This document shows positions 32,359-40,820 of a DNA stretch of 64,000 nucleotides, piece by piece. The stretch's first letter is position 1. Every line of letters begins with the position of its first letter. The stretch lies in contig NZ_WBMT01000017.1 in assembly GCF_008923185.1 (NCBI RefSeq), positions 229,853 to 293,852 of the forward strand, written 5' to 3'. The DNA is from Actinomadura rudentiformis. GTDB lineage: Bacteria; Actinomycetota; Actinomycetes; Streptosporangiales; Streptosporangiaceae. Made by a program: the position numbers and the translations under genes. The notes under the pieces are model-generated. The model did no database searches. It was not told where the DNA came from and was given only the letters and a program-made list of their open reading frames with translations.

Positions 32359-33477
32359 TCAGAAGGGGAGCTTGGACGGGGGCGTCGGGCGAGTGTCGGA
32401 CCAGCCCGAGTCGCGGACCAGCGAGTGGAAGATGACGAAGCCGGGCCGCTGGGTGCTGTAGGGCCCGCCCGGCTTGGTCAGGACCGTCTGGGAACCCAGG
32501 AGCGCACCGGTGTTCCGATCGAAGATAACCTCCTGCCGGGAGCCGTACTGCGGTTTGTCAGGGCCGACGAAGTCGTAGTCGGCGGTCAGCGCGACACCCC
32601 GGCGGCCGAGCGGGTCGGTCACGTCGTTGATTGCTCGTACGCCCGGCTGCTTGGCCAGCGCGCGCATCACCGCGGCCCGGACCTGGGGGGTGATCGGCGC
32701 CGACAGGGCCGCCTTCGCCCTGGAGATCTTCTGGATGGCGGTGACCGGCCCGAACCGCGGGTTCTCTTCAGGGGCGAAGAGGAGCTTGGCGAGCGCGTCC
32801 GGGTCGGACGGCAGTTTCTGCAGTTGTTCGAACGTCATCTTCACCGGTTTGCCGGTGGAGCGGAGGAGCAGAAATTCACCGCCCTGCTCAGGGTAGGAGC
32901 CGTCCTGCGACCAGCGGCCCGCCTTCATTGTGTAGGTCACCTTCTTGTCCTCGTAGGCCAGCGGGAAACTGCGCGGCGAGCCCGCCTTCCGCCACGCTGC
33001 CTCGTCCGCCCGCGTCAGCGGTCTGGCGGGCAGGTCGCGGCTGTAGAACGAGACGCCGTCCCCGGGCTTGGCTCCGGCCCAGCTGAAACTCTCGGTGTGC
33101 GCGCCCACGATGGCGTACGTGCCGGTCCTGGCCTTGATGACGTAGGACTGGCCGCTGAACGTGTCGTTGAACCAGTACCGGCCCACTGGCGCCTTCTCGA
33201 TCTTGTCGGCGGCGGCGAGCAGCACCATGCCCGGCGTATCCGGGTTCGTTGTGCCCGGCTGCGTTCTGGCCGCGTCCCCGTCCATCAGAACGGCGCCCAC
33301 CACCGAAGCCGCTGCGGCAAGGGCCACGAACCCGGCCCCCAGGCCCGTCCGGCGGCGGTTCCGCGGCAGCCGCCGGCTCCGCTGCTCGGCGGCCAGCCGC
33401 GCTTGGACCCGCTCCTTCATGGCCGGGTCGGGCGACGGCCGACCGTACAGCTCGCGCACCATCGTGATCTCATCCAC
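32359..33477 (-). CDS. CU044_5270-family membrane-anchored protein
   Basis: A 372-residue bitopic protein. The cytoplasmic N-terminus MDEITMVRELYGRPSPD and an Arg-rich patch are followed by one helix (~46-64) and a large extracellular region with the IEKAPVGRYWFNDTFSGQSYVIKA strand. These proteins are regularly encoded next to an ECF sigma factor and are thought to act as its membrane partner or anti-sigma-like sensor. The start overlaps the sigma gene stop by 8 bp, so the pair is one unit. Exact biochemical role is unknown. Confidence 0.8.
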   Translation of the reverse strand: MDEITMVRELYGRPSPDPAMKERVQARLAAEQRSRRLPRNRRRTGLGAGFVALAAAASVVGAVLMDGDAARTQPGTTNPDTPGMVLLAAADKIEKAPVGRYWFNDTFSGQSYVIKARTGTYAIVGAHTESFSWAGAKPGDGVSFYSRDLPARPLTRADEAAWRKAGSPRSFPLAYEDKKVTYTMKAGRWSQDGSYPEQGGEFLLLRSTGKPVKMTFEQLQKLPSDPDALAKLLFAPEENPRFGPVTAIQKISRAKAALSAPITPQVRAAVMRALAKQPGVRAINDVTDPLGRRGVALTADYDFVGPDKPQYGSRQEVIFDRNTGALLGSQTVLTKPGGPYSTQRPGFVIFHSLVRDSGWSDTRPTPPSKLPF

Positions 33478-34087
33478 GGTCGTCTTCCTTCACATCGAGC
33501 ATCGGATCGGTCCCGCCCAGCACCTCGCGCAGCTTCTGTCTGGCCCGGTACAGCCGGGATCCGACGGTCCCGTAGGGAATCTCCAGCGCGGCGGCGATCT
33601 CTTCGTGCCGCAGCCCGGCCAGGGCCATCAGCAGCAGCACGTCCCGTTCGCCGTCGGACAGCCTCCCGATGGCCCTGGCCAGTTCGGGGCGCACCTGTGC
33701 CGCACTGACCTGGCCGAGCACCCGGTCCTCATGTCCTTCGGCAGGCCTCTCGACGCCCTGCCGGCCGAGCGCCCGCAGCGTCTGTCCCTCGGCCCGGCGG
33801 TGCTTGCCGACCAGATTGGTGGCGATCCCGTAGAGCCAGGTGCGGACCGCTCCCCGCTCCGGGTCGTACCGCGCGCGCTTGCGGAACGCGGCCAGGAACG
33901 TCTCCGACACCACGTCCTCCGCGGCGGCCAGACCGACCCGGCTCACCGCATACCGGTGGATCTCGTCGAAGTAGGTGTCGAAAATCTCGGCGAACCGTTC
34001 GGGATCCGCCAGAGACCGATGGATCACGGCCGAGTCGGCCGCCCTGTGCAACGGCTCCGGACCGCTGGGCCGGGCAAGAGCGGTCAT
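33470..34087 (-). CDS. ECF-type RNA polymerase sigma factor
   Basis: A 205-residue sigma-70-family factor. Region 2 is FAEIFDTYFDEIHRYAVSRVG ... SETFLAAFRKR with the AAEDVVSETF motif, then VRTWLYGIATNLV. Region 4 is LSDGERDVLLLMALAGLRHEEIAAAL with the HTH up to YGTVGSRLYRARQKLRE. ATG 34087 was chosen; the longer frame lacks family similarity. It is coupled to the CU044_5270 partner. A SARP-type promoter lies upstream at 34507, with a small ORF between, so the pair could be the distal part of that transcript. Confidence 0.9.
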   Translation of the reverse strand: MTALARPSGPEPLHRAADSAVIHRSLADPERFAEIFDTYFDEIHRYAVSRVGLAAAEDVVSETFLAAFRKRARYDPERGAVRTWLYGIATNLVGKHRRAEGQTLRALGRQGVERPAEGHEDRVLGQVSAAQVRPELARAIGRLSDGERDVLLLMALAGLRHEEIAAALEIPYGTVGSRLYRARQKLREVLGGTDPMLDVKEDDRG

Positions 34088-34341
34088 GAGCGGCTTCCTG
34101 TCATGAGTGGCCTTTCGTGGCGCGAACGGCGGTCGCAGGTGTATCACCGGCGACCGCCATCCGCTTTCGCGACCCATTAATCTTGCTGGTCAGCGGGCCG
34201 TTCCGACCACGTACGTGCCGCGTCGCCCCGATGCCGTGAGCGTGCGGGATCCGCCGCGGCCGGTTCGCGCGGCCACCAGTGCGCTCCATCCCGGCCCCGA
34301 CACCACGGAGCGGATCGCGGATCTCGGCGCTGACCGCGCCG

Positions 34342-34467
34342 TCAGTACTCGCGGATCGGCGGCAGGCCAGGCTGGACGTGCAATGACCAGATGCCCGGGT
34401 GGCTCAGCTGGGTCGTGTCCGCCCGCAGGTAGTGACGTCCCCGATAGGCGTCCATGGCGTTGACCAT
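34342..34467 (-). CDS. Predicted 41-aa protein behind a SARP-type promoter
   Basis: Frame MVNAMDAYRGRHYLRADTTQ ... LPPIREY, with convincing composition, ends at 34342. ATG 34467 is 39 nt from the -10 of the repeat-type promoter at 34507, the same distance as in the other members of the set. The frame stays open some 13 codons upstream (KTRDRHEQLDD), so it could instead be the end of a longer lost gene. No family recognised. Confidence 0.45.
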   Translation of the reverse strand: MVNAMDAYRGRHYLRADTTQLSHPGIWSLHVQPGLPPIREY

Positions 34468-34506
34468 GTCGTCGAGCTGTTCATGTCGATCGCGGGTCTT
34501 GACCAA

Positions 34507-34538
34507 AATCTAACGGGACGGGTTATCGATCTCTTATC
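34507..34538 (-). promoter_or_regulatory. SARP-type promoter a
   Basis: Minus strand: GATAAG (34533-34538) and GATAAC (34522-34527), 11 bp apart, 8 nt after the heptamer to -10 TAGATT (34507-34512). Drives the 41-aa ORF at 34467 and possibly the sigma factor operon. Confidence 0.7.
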
Positions 34539-34545
34539 AGGCGCT

Positions 34546-36102
34546 TTAAGGACGGCGGAGGGCGGAGTAGCCGCTGTCCGGGGAATGTGGTGGCCTTGGG
34601 GCCGAGTTCAGGCGGTCGGTGAGATCGGCCAGTGTCCATGTAGGGTGGGTCGCCAGACTGACCGCGGCCGTGCGCACCGCCAGCGGCAGATGGCCGCAGA
34701 GTTCGCCGAGGCGCAGGGCGGCGGCGGGGTCCTCGGCGACTCGGACGAGGCCGGCCAGTCGGCCCAGCAGATCCACCGACTCGTCCGGGGAGAGCCTCTC
34801 CAGCAGCAGCGCTTGGGCTCCCTCGGCGGCCAACAGTTCCTGCAGCGGCTGCCGCGCCGTGACGATCGCACAGCAGCGGTGCGAGCCGGGCAGAAGCGGC
34901 CGCACCTGGGCGGCGGATTCGGCGTTGTCGAGAAGGATTAGCATACGTCGCCCATCCAGCGTGCTGCGATACAGTGCGGCCCGTTCCTCTCGATCCCGGG
35001 GGATCTCGTGGTCGGGGACGCCGAGGGCTCGCAGCCAGCGTGCGAGCACCGCTTCGGGAGGCGTCGGCCGTGCCCGCGGGCCGTTACCATGCAGGTCGGC
35101 GAAGAGGTGCCCGTCCGGGAACCGGCTGGCAGCTCGATGAGCCCAGTGCAGGGCGAGCCCCGTCTTGCCGACTCCGGCGACGCCGCTGATCACGCAGATC
35201 GGCAGGTGCCGGTTGGTCTCGTCCTGGCCCTCCAGCAGATCGTCGAGCACTCGCAGTTCCGCCGCGCGTCCGGTGAAGGCCGAGGCCGCCGGGGGCAGTT
35301 GTGCGGGTCGTCGCCCCCGCGACCGCGCCGCCGACGCGGCGTGGAGGGACGAGTCGTCCCGCAGGATTGCTCCATGCAGTTCCCGCAGGGCCCGGCCGGG
35401 TTCCAGGCCGAGCTCCTGCACGAGCGTCCGCCTGCCCTCCTGGTAGACCTCCAGCGCTTCGGCCTTGCGGCCCGCTCGCGCCAGCGCAGTCATGAGCCGA
35501 CCTCGCAGGCGCTCCCGGAAAGGGTTCTCCAGTACCAGCGCTGTGAGCTCGTCGGCCACTTCCCGGTGGCGTCCCAACGAAAGTTCGGCATCGGCCAGTT
35601 CCTCGGCCATTGTGACGCGGAGGTCCTCCAAGCGCCGCGCACTCGCGACGATGATCTCTCCGTCTAGCCCGGCCAGCACCGGCCCACGCCAGAGTCCCAG
35701 CGCCTGGCGCAGCAGCGCCGCCGCCTCCTCCGTGCGCCCTTCGGTCGTGGCGTCCTGTGCCCTGGCCCGGAGCTCTTCGGCCGTCTGCGCATCGAGCCGG
35801 ACGGCCTCCGCTCGCACCCGGTAGCCGGACCCGGCGGTCTGGAGCCAGTCCATGCCGCAGCCGGCCTCCCTGACGACGCGCCGCAGCCCGGACACACAGA
35901 TGGCGACCTGCGTTCGTGCGGACTCCGGCAGATGCTCTCCCCAGACCGTCTCCGCGAGCCGACCCGCCGATACCGCGCGGTCAACGTTCAGTAGCAATGC
36001 CGCCAGGATCAGCTGAGACCGCCCGCCCCTTAGACGGACCGGGCGGCGTTGGAAGGCGGCCTCAAGCGTTCCCAGGATTCGGAACTCCACGTGTTCGGAC
36101 AT
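34546..36102 (-). CDS. SARP-family transcriptional activator with NB-ARC NTPase (AfsR-like)
   Basis: A 518-residue AfsR-type regulator. Residues ~1-100 are the OmpR-like winged helix (FRILGTLEAAFQRRPVRLRGGRSQLILAALLL ... LQTAGSGYRV). Residues ~100-250 are the BTAD helical domain (YQEGRRTLVQELGLEPGRALRELH). The STAND NTPase follows, with Walker A GVAGVGKTGLALHWAH, Walker B MLILLDNAES and the TARQPL sensor. The protein stops soon after the NTPase (GYSALRRP), so the winged-helix/TPR sensor of full AfsR (~1000 aa) is absent. SARPs bind 11-bp direct repeats 8 nt upstream of a -10. Ten such promoters lie in the next 19 kb. Divergent from the FHA gene at 36217. Confidence 0.9.
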   Translation of the reverse strand: MSEHVEFRILGTLEAAFQRRPVRLRGGRSQLILAALLLNVDRAVSAGRLAETVWGEHLPESARTQVAICVSGLRRVVREAGCGMDWLQTAGSGYRVRAEAVRLDAQTAEELRARAQDATTEGRTEEAAALLRQALGLWRGPVLAGLDGEIIVASARRLEDLRVTMAEELADAELSLGRHREVADELTALVLENPFRERLRGRLMTALARAGRKAEALEVYQEGRRTLVQELGLEPGRALRELHGAILRDDSSLHAASAARSRGRRPAQLPPAASAFTGRAAELRVLDDLLEGQDETNRHLPICVISGVAGVGKTGLALHWAHRAASRFPDGHLFADLHGNGPRARPTPPEAVLARWLRALGVPDHEIPRDREERAALYRSTLDGRRMLILLDNAESAAQVRPLLPGSHRCCAIVTARQPLQELLAAEGAQALLLERLSPDESVDLLGRLAGLVRVAEDPAAALRLGELCGHLPLAVRTAAVSLATHPTWTLADLTDRLNSAPRPPHSPDSGYSALRRP

Positions 36103-36216
36103 GCAGCCGGTGCCCCCCCATCGGGTGGTAATGGTGGAACTTGATGGGAGATTGCGGAACCTGTCAGCTTGTAGGGTGCGACCGAACACAGTGGATTGAG
36201 GCGGAGCGCGACACCC

Positions 36217-37011
36217 ATGCGAGGCGTCATCGTGCAGCTACCGGCGGCAGGTCGGACGGACGCGGCAGTAATCCGGCTCGCCGTGGGTCAGGAGGCGTCC
36301 TTCGGCCGCGGAACCGCGAAGCACCCAGTCGATCTTGAGTTGTCGGACGCCGGTGTGCCGCGGTGGGCAGGAGTCGTCCGCGCGGTGGAAGATCACTGGA
36401 CCATCAGTAATCTCAGCCGCCATTCGACGTATGTGATCGAGAATCCGGAGGGCGGCGGCGAGTTCGTCAAGGTCTCGCCGCGACGACTGGACATGCCGGT
36501 GCCGTTCGAGTTCTCCCGTGTCGCGCTGCCCGTACGCCAGGGATCTGTGGACTTCCTGGTGTTCGCATCCCAGCACCGCTATGCCGAGCATGCCGGTCTG
36601 GAACCGGACTCGGGCGAAGTGACTGCGGCGGCCTTCGCGCTCGACGAGAGCGCCAAGTATTTCCTCGTCCTGGTGGCCCTGTGCGAGCCCCGGCTGCGCA
36701 ACCCCTCGACGGTGATGATCCCCACCATTCCGGAGATTATCGAGCGCATACGCCCGATCGAGGGTTGTCGGGACCTCACACGCTCGGCAGTCAAGTTCCA
36801 TATTGACTATCTCGCCGGCACCAAGTTGCAGGTCAGGGATCCGGCGCTCGAACGGTCTGGGATCAAGGCAGATTGGCGACGAGAGGCGCTGGTCTCGCTG
36901 GCGCTTCGGTTCGACCTGGTCAGAGAGGAGCATCTCGCGCTCCTCCCGCCGCCCGCCGCGCCGGCTCGGTTCACCGGTCCGCATAGCGGATCATCAGCGG
37001 GCTTTCGGTGA
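36217..37011 (+). CDS. FHA-domain protein
   Basis: A 264-residue protein. The N-terminal FHA fold (residues ~10-105) has RLAVGQEASFGRG with the phosphopeptide-contact Gly-Arg, then the LELSD..VPRWAGVV and WTISNLSRHSTYV strands. FHA domains read phospho-Thr made by Hanks-type kinases. The C-terminal half is helical, with LVALCEPRLRNP and a winged-helix-like IIERIRPIEGCRDLTRSAVKFHIDYL, as in FHA proteins paired with actinobacterial kinases. ATG 36217 follows GGCGGAG. It converges with and overlaps the kinase gene end by 41 bp, and diverges from the SARP. Likely adaptor between kinase and SARP (inference). Confidence 0.82.
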   Translation: MRGVIVQLPAAGRTDAAVIRLAVGQEASFGRGTAKHPVDLELSDAGVPRWAGVVRAVEDHWTISNLSRHSTYVIENPEGGGEFVKVSPRRLDMPVPFEFSRVALPVRQGSVDFLVFASQHRYAEHAGLEPDSGEVTAAAFALDESAKYFLVLVALCEPRLRNPSTVMIPTIPEIIERIRPIEGCRDLTRSAVKFHIDYLAGTKLQVRDPALERSGIKADWRREALVSLALRFDLVREEHLALLPPPAAPARFTGPHSGSSAGFR

Positions 37012-39250
37012 TGTGGACTGTGTCTCCCGTACCAACGCGGGCGGTGGTGCCGTCGAGCCGGTGCAGGGACGTCGCGCCCGGTCCCGCGGTGAGGGCGGCG
37101 GTGCCGGTGTCGGTCCAGATGATGTCGGCGTGCTCGCTTGCGGCTTTCTCCGAGAAGGTGAACCGGCACTGCCAGACGTTCCCGGCAATGTTCATGGCGG
37201 TCCCGGGGCCGCAGGAACGGACCCTGGCGTTCACCAGCCACCGCTGAAGCCGTTCGACAGCGAGTGCGGCCGGGGTCGGAGCGCCGCCCTCGGCCTGCAA
37301 GACGATCGGGAGGCGGCCGTTGCCCCAAGCGTAGAAGTACATGTTCCGCAGGCCGATGTAGGAGCCGTAAATGCCCATCAGGTAGAAACGCACGAAGTAG
37401 CGGGTGGCGCGTTCCTGGTCCAGCGCGTCCTCGATCGCGTAGTCGTGGGTGGTGCCGGTGCTCCACAGTTCGGGATGCTTTCCCGCTTGATGCAGCGTCC
37501 GGTTGATGGTGGTCAGCAGGTCGCTCATGGTCTCGGGCGGATCGGACGCGCGCCGCTGGTGCAGCTTCACACCGGCCACATCGCAGTGCTCGTAGCCGCC
37601 GAGTTCGGCGAACCGCCGCAGGAACCGCTGGGCGTCGGGCTGCCAGAGCCGCCCCATGGAAGGACAGACGATGGTTGCCCCGCGGTCGATGTCGCGGATG
37701 ATGGCACCTGCACGGCGAGCCATCTCCACTAGCGTCTCGACGCTGCCGGAGTAGTAGCGGCCGTCGTTACCGTTGACCCACAGCTCATAGGCTCCGAGCC
37801 GGCCGCGATAACGCTGGACGAGGGCCCGTACCAGAGTGCTCCAGTCCGCCAGATCGTCGGGGGGAGCCGTCCGCGATCCGTCGGGGTAGGCGGCCTTCGG
37901 CCCGTCCGGCGCCGCCCACGCCGGCGTGCCACCGAACACGAACAGCGCCGGAAGTCCGGCCCGGCGAGCGCCCTCGACCATGCGGTCCAGCGTCGCCCAT
38001 TGGAACTGGCCCTTTCTGGGCTGCAGTTGCGCCCAGCGAGTCTCGCTGTCCCAGAGCCGCACGCTCCCCACCCGGAAGGACGGCATCGCTCCAGAGCTGC
38101 TGTTCATCGTCACCCCGAACATGTCGGCGGGCACGGGGCGGTCCGCGGTCCACATGGGCCCGTATGCCCGCTGTGCCACGGCGCCGGCGGTCCGTGACGA
38201 CACTGGCCGGGACACATCGACGGCGGGTGTGTCGGTGGCGACTGTGGCCAGGAGTATCGCCGCCGTAGCGGCCAGCGTGGCCGGTATGCGCATGCGTTGC
38301 CGTCCCGCGGTGGCCGGTGGGCCGAACGGTTCCGCTGGCACCGGCCACCCGTTCAGTTTTCTGATCCTGGCCAGGAGCGTGACGGCATCGAAGGCGTTGC
38401 GTTCGGCGTGCCTGGGCGACAGGCAGTCGGCCACCAGCTCCCGCCACCCCGGTGACAGCCTCGGGTCCAAGACCAGTTCTCTGTTTCCCATGGCGTACTC
38501 GGCCGCTGCGGCAGCCCGGCTGCGGACGGTCGGCCCTGGGAATGGCGGGCCGCCCGTGAGCAGTTGGTAGGCGGTGACGCCGAACGCCCAGATGTCGGCC
38601 GTCGTCCGGACCGCCGTGCCGCGTTCGCTCAGTGCTTCGGTCCAGCGTTCCGGCGGTACGTAGTCGGACGAACCCACCGGCGGCATGTAGCCGTGCGTGC
38701 CTTCCATCTCGGTGGCCAGGCCGAAGTCGGCGAGCCGTGCAGAGCCGTCGGGCATGATCAGGATGTTGCTCGGCTTGAGATCGCCGTGCACCCATCCCCT
38801 GGTGTGCATATGGGCCATGCCCTCGCAGATCTCGGCGATGAGGCGTGGCGCGTCCGGAACCGGGCTCGCCGGGGTTTCGCGGAGCACGTCGGCGAGGGAC
38901 CGCGCCGCCAGCTCCATGATCAGGACGGTGGCTCCGTCCAGCTCGGGATCGCGGGGGTCGTCGACCGTCAGCGTGCCGAACATCTTGATGAGACGGGGAT
39001 GCTCCAGCCCTTCGTGCAATCTCACCTCGCGGCGCGCCATGTCGGCGAGATGGCTCAGCTGGCGCGGGGTCAGCGTCCCGGTCGGTATGAACTTGAGGGC
39101 GGCCCGTTCAGGAATGTCACCGTCCGCGCCTTCGACCCGCCGGGCCTTGTACACGCTGCTCCAGCCGCCGCTGGCGATTCCGGCGAGGACCTCCCACCCA
39201 GCCAGCCGGTAGCCCGCCGGAACCCGAACCGCCCAGCCAAGCCGTTCCAT
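36971..39250 (-). CDS. Membrane Ser/Thr kinase with pseudo-glycosidase ectodomain
   Basis: A 759-residue receptor kinase. Kinase domain residues ~14-300: glycine loop IASGGWSSVYKA, Lys53 in AALKF, catalytic HGDLKPSNIL (155-164), DFG (175-177), TADIWAFGVTAYQLLTG. One helix (~321-338) precedes a ~420-residue extracellular domain. This has the (beta/alpha)8 style of GH39/clan A glycosidases: FGVTMNSSSGAMP, SVRLWDSETRWAQLQPRKGQ, LFVFGGTPAWAAPDG, LVRALVQRYRGRLGAYEL. Where catalytic members read ELWNEPN this has ELWVNGND, and the nucleophile region reads PELWSTGT, so both catalytic Glu look lost. It is probably a carbohydrate sensor rather than an enzyme. ATG 39250 follows GAGGG. Confidence 0.85.
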   Translation of the reverse strand: MERLGWAVRVPAGYRLAGWEVLAGIASGGWSSVYKARRVEGADGDIPERAALKFIPTGTLTPRQLSHLADMARREVRLHEGLEHPRLIKMFGTLTVDDPRDPELDGATVLIMELAARSLADVLRETPASPVPDAPRLIAEICEGMAHMHTRGWVHGDLKPSNILIMPDGSARLADFGLATEMEGTHGYMPPVGSSDYVPPERWTEALSERGTAVRTTADIWAFGVTAYQLLTGGPPFPGPTVRSRAAAAAEYAMGNRELVLDPRLSPGWRELVADCLSPRHAERNAFDAVTLLARIRKLNGWPVPAEPFGPPATAGRQRMRIPATLAATAAILLATVATDTPAVDVSRPVSSRTAGAVAQRAYGPMWTADRPVPADMFGVTMNSSSGAMPSFRVGSVRLWDSETRWAQLQPRKGQFQWATLDRMVEGARRAGLPALFVFGGTPAWAAPDGPKAAYPDGSRTAPPDDLADWSTLVRALVQRYRGRLGAYELWVNGNDGRYYSGSVETLVEMARRAGAIIRDIDRGATIVCPSMGRLWQPDAQRFLRRFAELGGYEHCDVAGVKLHQRRASDPPETMSDLLTTINRTLHQAGKHPELWSTGTTHDYAIEDALDQERATRYFVRFYLMGIYGSYIGLRNMYFYAWGNGRLPIVLQAEGGAPTPAALAVERLQRWLVNARVRSCGPGTAMNIAGNVWQCRFTFSEKAASEHADIIWTDTGTAALTAGPGATSLHRLDGTTARVGTGDTVHITESPLMIRYADR

Positions 39251-39328
39251 CGACACACCCTCACCCCTCTGACGGTCCCGGCCGTCGGCCCGCTGTGTTC
39301 CTGACATGGCGGAAGTCTGGCCCGAGTC

Positions 39329-39360
39329 GATAACTGATCGATATCGCGGTGACAGAAGAT
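39329..39360 (+). promoter_or_regulatory. SARP-type promoter b
   Basis: GATAAC (39329) and GATATC (39340), 11 bp apart; 8 nt after the heptamer to a weak -10 GAAGAT (39355-39360). 39 nt to the start of the pseudogene at 39400. Lies in the gap to the divergent kinase. Confidence 0.6.
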
Positions 39361-39399
39361 GCCTGGCGGATCGATCCGTTGCATCCCCGTGGAGGCCGC

Positions 39400-40395
39400 A
39401 TGTCCGAGCCTGTGCCGCAGCCATCGTCGAGGGCAGAATCGGCGGTCGCTCCGGCTAGTGCTCCGCCATGGTGGCGCAGGCGCCTGCCCCTGAGCGTGGC
39501 CGCCAGCTCTGGTGCGCTGTTGATGGCTATCGTGTCGGCAGTCGTCAAGGAGATTCCTGCCGACTGTGGAGTGTCGGCGCCCACCGTACATGCGCTCACT
39601 CCCGGAGGCGAGGAGAAAAGGCATTTCGGTCAGGGGAGGACATATGTGCGTGGTTCTCCGACGATGATCCGACAAAGGCGCTGAAGGTCCAGATCAGCCT
39701 CAACGACAGTACGGCCGACGCCATGGGTGCTTTCACCAATAGGACGGAGTGGATCGAAGAGGCGCTGGTGAACCGCGATCCGGCAAACCGTGATCTGGCT
39801 TGGGGAGGAGGCAACGGTGTCCTACGCTCCGCCCCAGTTGAAGGGAGGGATGGGGCCTCCCTGGTCTTCAGGGCGGGCAATGCTATTGCCGAGCTGGAAT
39901 ACCGCGGGAGCGCCAGTGAGATTCCCAAGAAGCAGGCGATGGCCGGGGTATTCAAAGCGGCCTCAGACGTGGTCGTCGGCCTGGGGGCATCCGGGAGCCG
40001 GTCGGCCCCGGCACCGGCCTTCGAAGGTGGCCTGGCGCCTTCCTGTTGAGGGGCGTCCCCGGCATCATCACTGACAGCTGCCAACGGAACATCAGCCTCG
40101 GAAGTGAGGACAAAGAAAATAATTTGGATGGGCTGGTGACAGTGACCGAGGGAGTCGTGCCGGACCGGCGACCGGGCCTAGGGATATGGACAGCGACTCG
40201 GGACTATACCCGGCTGCATGTACAGGCCCGCGCCTCCGGGAAATTGTTCGTCTCCGTGGCCGGTTTGGTTGAGCAGGCGTTCGCCTCTGCCGGTCTCATG
40301 TCCGGACACGTGGTGGTCATTTTCCGAGTACGTAATGTGCTGGCATCGACTATCACTACACCGGAGAGGACGGAGAGCGCCCGCTTGAGAGGTGA
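39400..40395 (+). pseudogene. Anchored double-domain protein, degenerate copy 1
   Basis: Starts MSEPVPQPSS with GGAGG upstream, an Arg-patch WWRRR and a helix (LSVAASSGALLMAIVSAVV), then DCGVSAPTVHAL as in the intact paralogue at 40821. Near 39635 the frame shifts to SDDDPTKALKVQISLNDST ... VFRAGNAIAELEYRG. A later shift leads to the second domain VPDRRPGLGIWTATRDYTRLHV ... FRVRNVLAS. At least three disruptions. Same order of parts as the intact copy. Confidence 0.75.
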
Positions 40396-40582
40396 TATTT
40401 ACCGAGAGGGTGCGCCGATGGGCTTGCGCCGGAGTGAATCCGGGTGGCCCCTCGCCACTCTGGGGCTCGGGGACTCTACTAGCGGGTAGTAACGCCAGGG
40501 ACTGATTCCGCAGGTCAGAACAACGGGGTGAGCGCAGCGATCGTCCTCGAACGACCCGGCCAGAACAACTCGGCGGGGCGGC

Positions 40583-40740
40583 ATGAGTAGGAGACGGTGC
40601 GTGGCTAGAGGAGTTCCGGGCGGCTACCAGATCCGGGACGCCAAGGCCCGCCGTTGGTGGGGAGATCTCTACGAACTGTTTCCCGACGACCCGCTGACCG
40701 AACTGACCGCAACGCGAGCCATGCGGTCTGGTCCCGCGGC
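40583..40740 (+). pseudogene. Small gene fragment
   Basis: MSRRRCVARGVPGGYQI then RDAKARRWWGDLYELFPDDP is strongly protein-like and recalls short hypothetical proteins found near actinomycete integrases. It loses coding character before promoter c, with no stop in a sensible place. Fragment. Confidence 0.35.
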
Positions 40741-40753
40741 GGTGAGAGCCGTG

Positions 40754-40785
40754 GATAACCGGACGATAACGCGATGGCTGAGACT
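40754..40785 (+). promoter_or_regulatory. SARP-type promoter c
   Basis: GATAAC (40754) and GATAAC (40765), exact 11-bp direct repeat; -10 GAGACT (40780-40785) at the standard 8-nt gap; 35 nt to the ATG of 40821. Confidence 0.72.
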
Positions 40786-40820
40786 GGCCACTGAATCGCC
40801 GTCTCGTTTCAGGAGTGCAC

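Noticed and set aside
39301..39345. Second SARP site driving the pseudo-glycosidase kinase from the opposite strand
   Set aside because: The near-palindromic GATAAC/GATATC pair fits the -10 spacing only on the plus strand, so the kinase was not assigned to the regulon.
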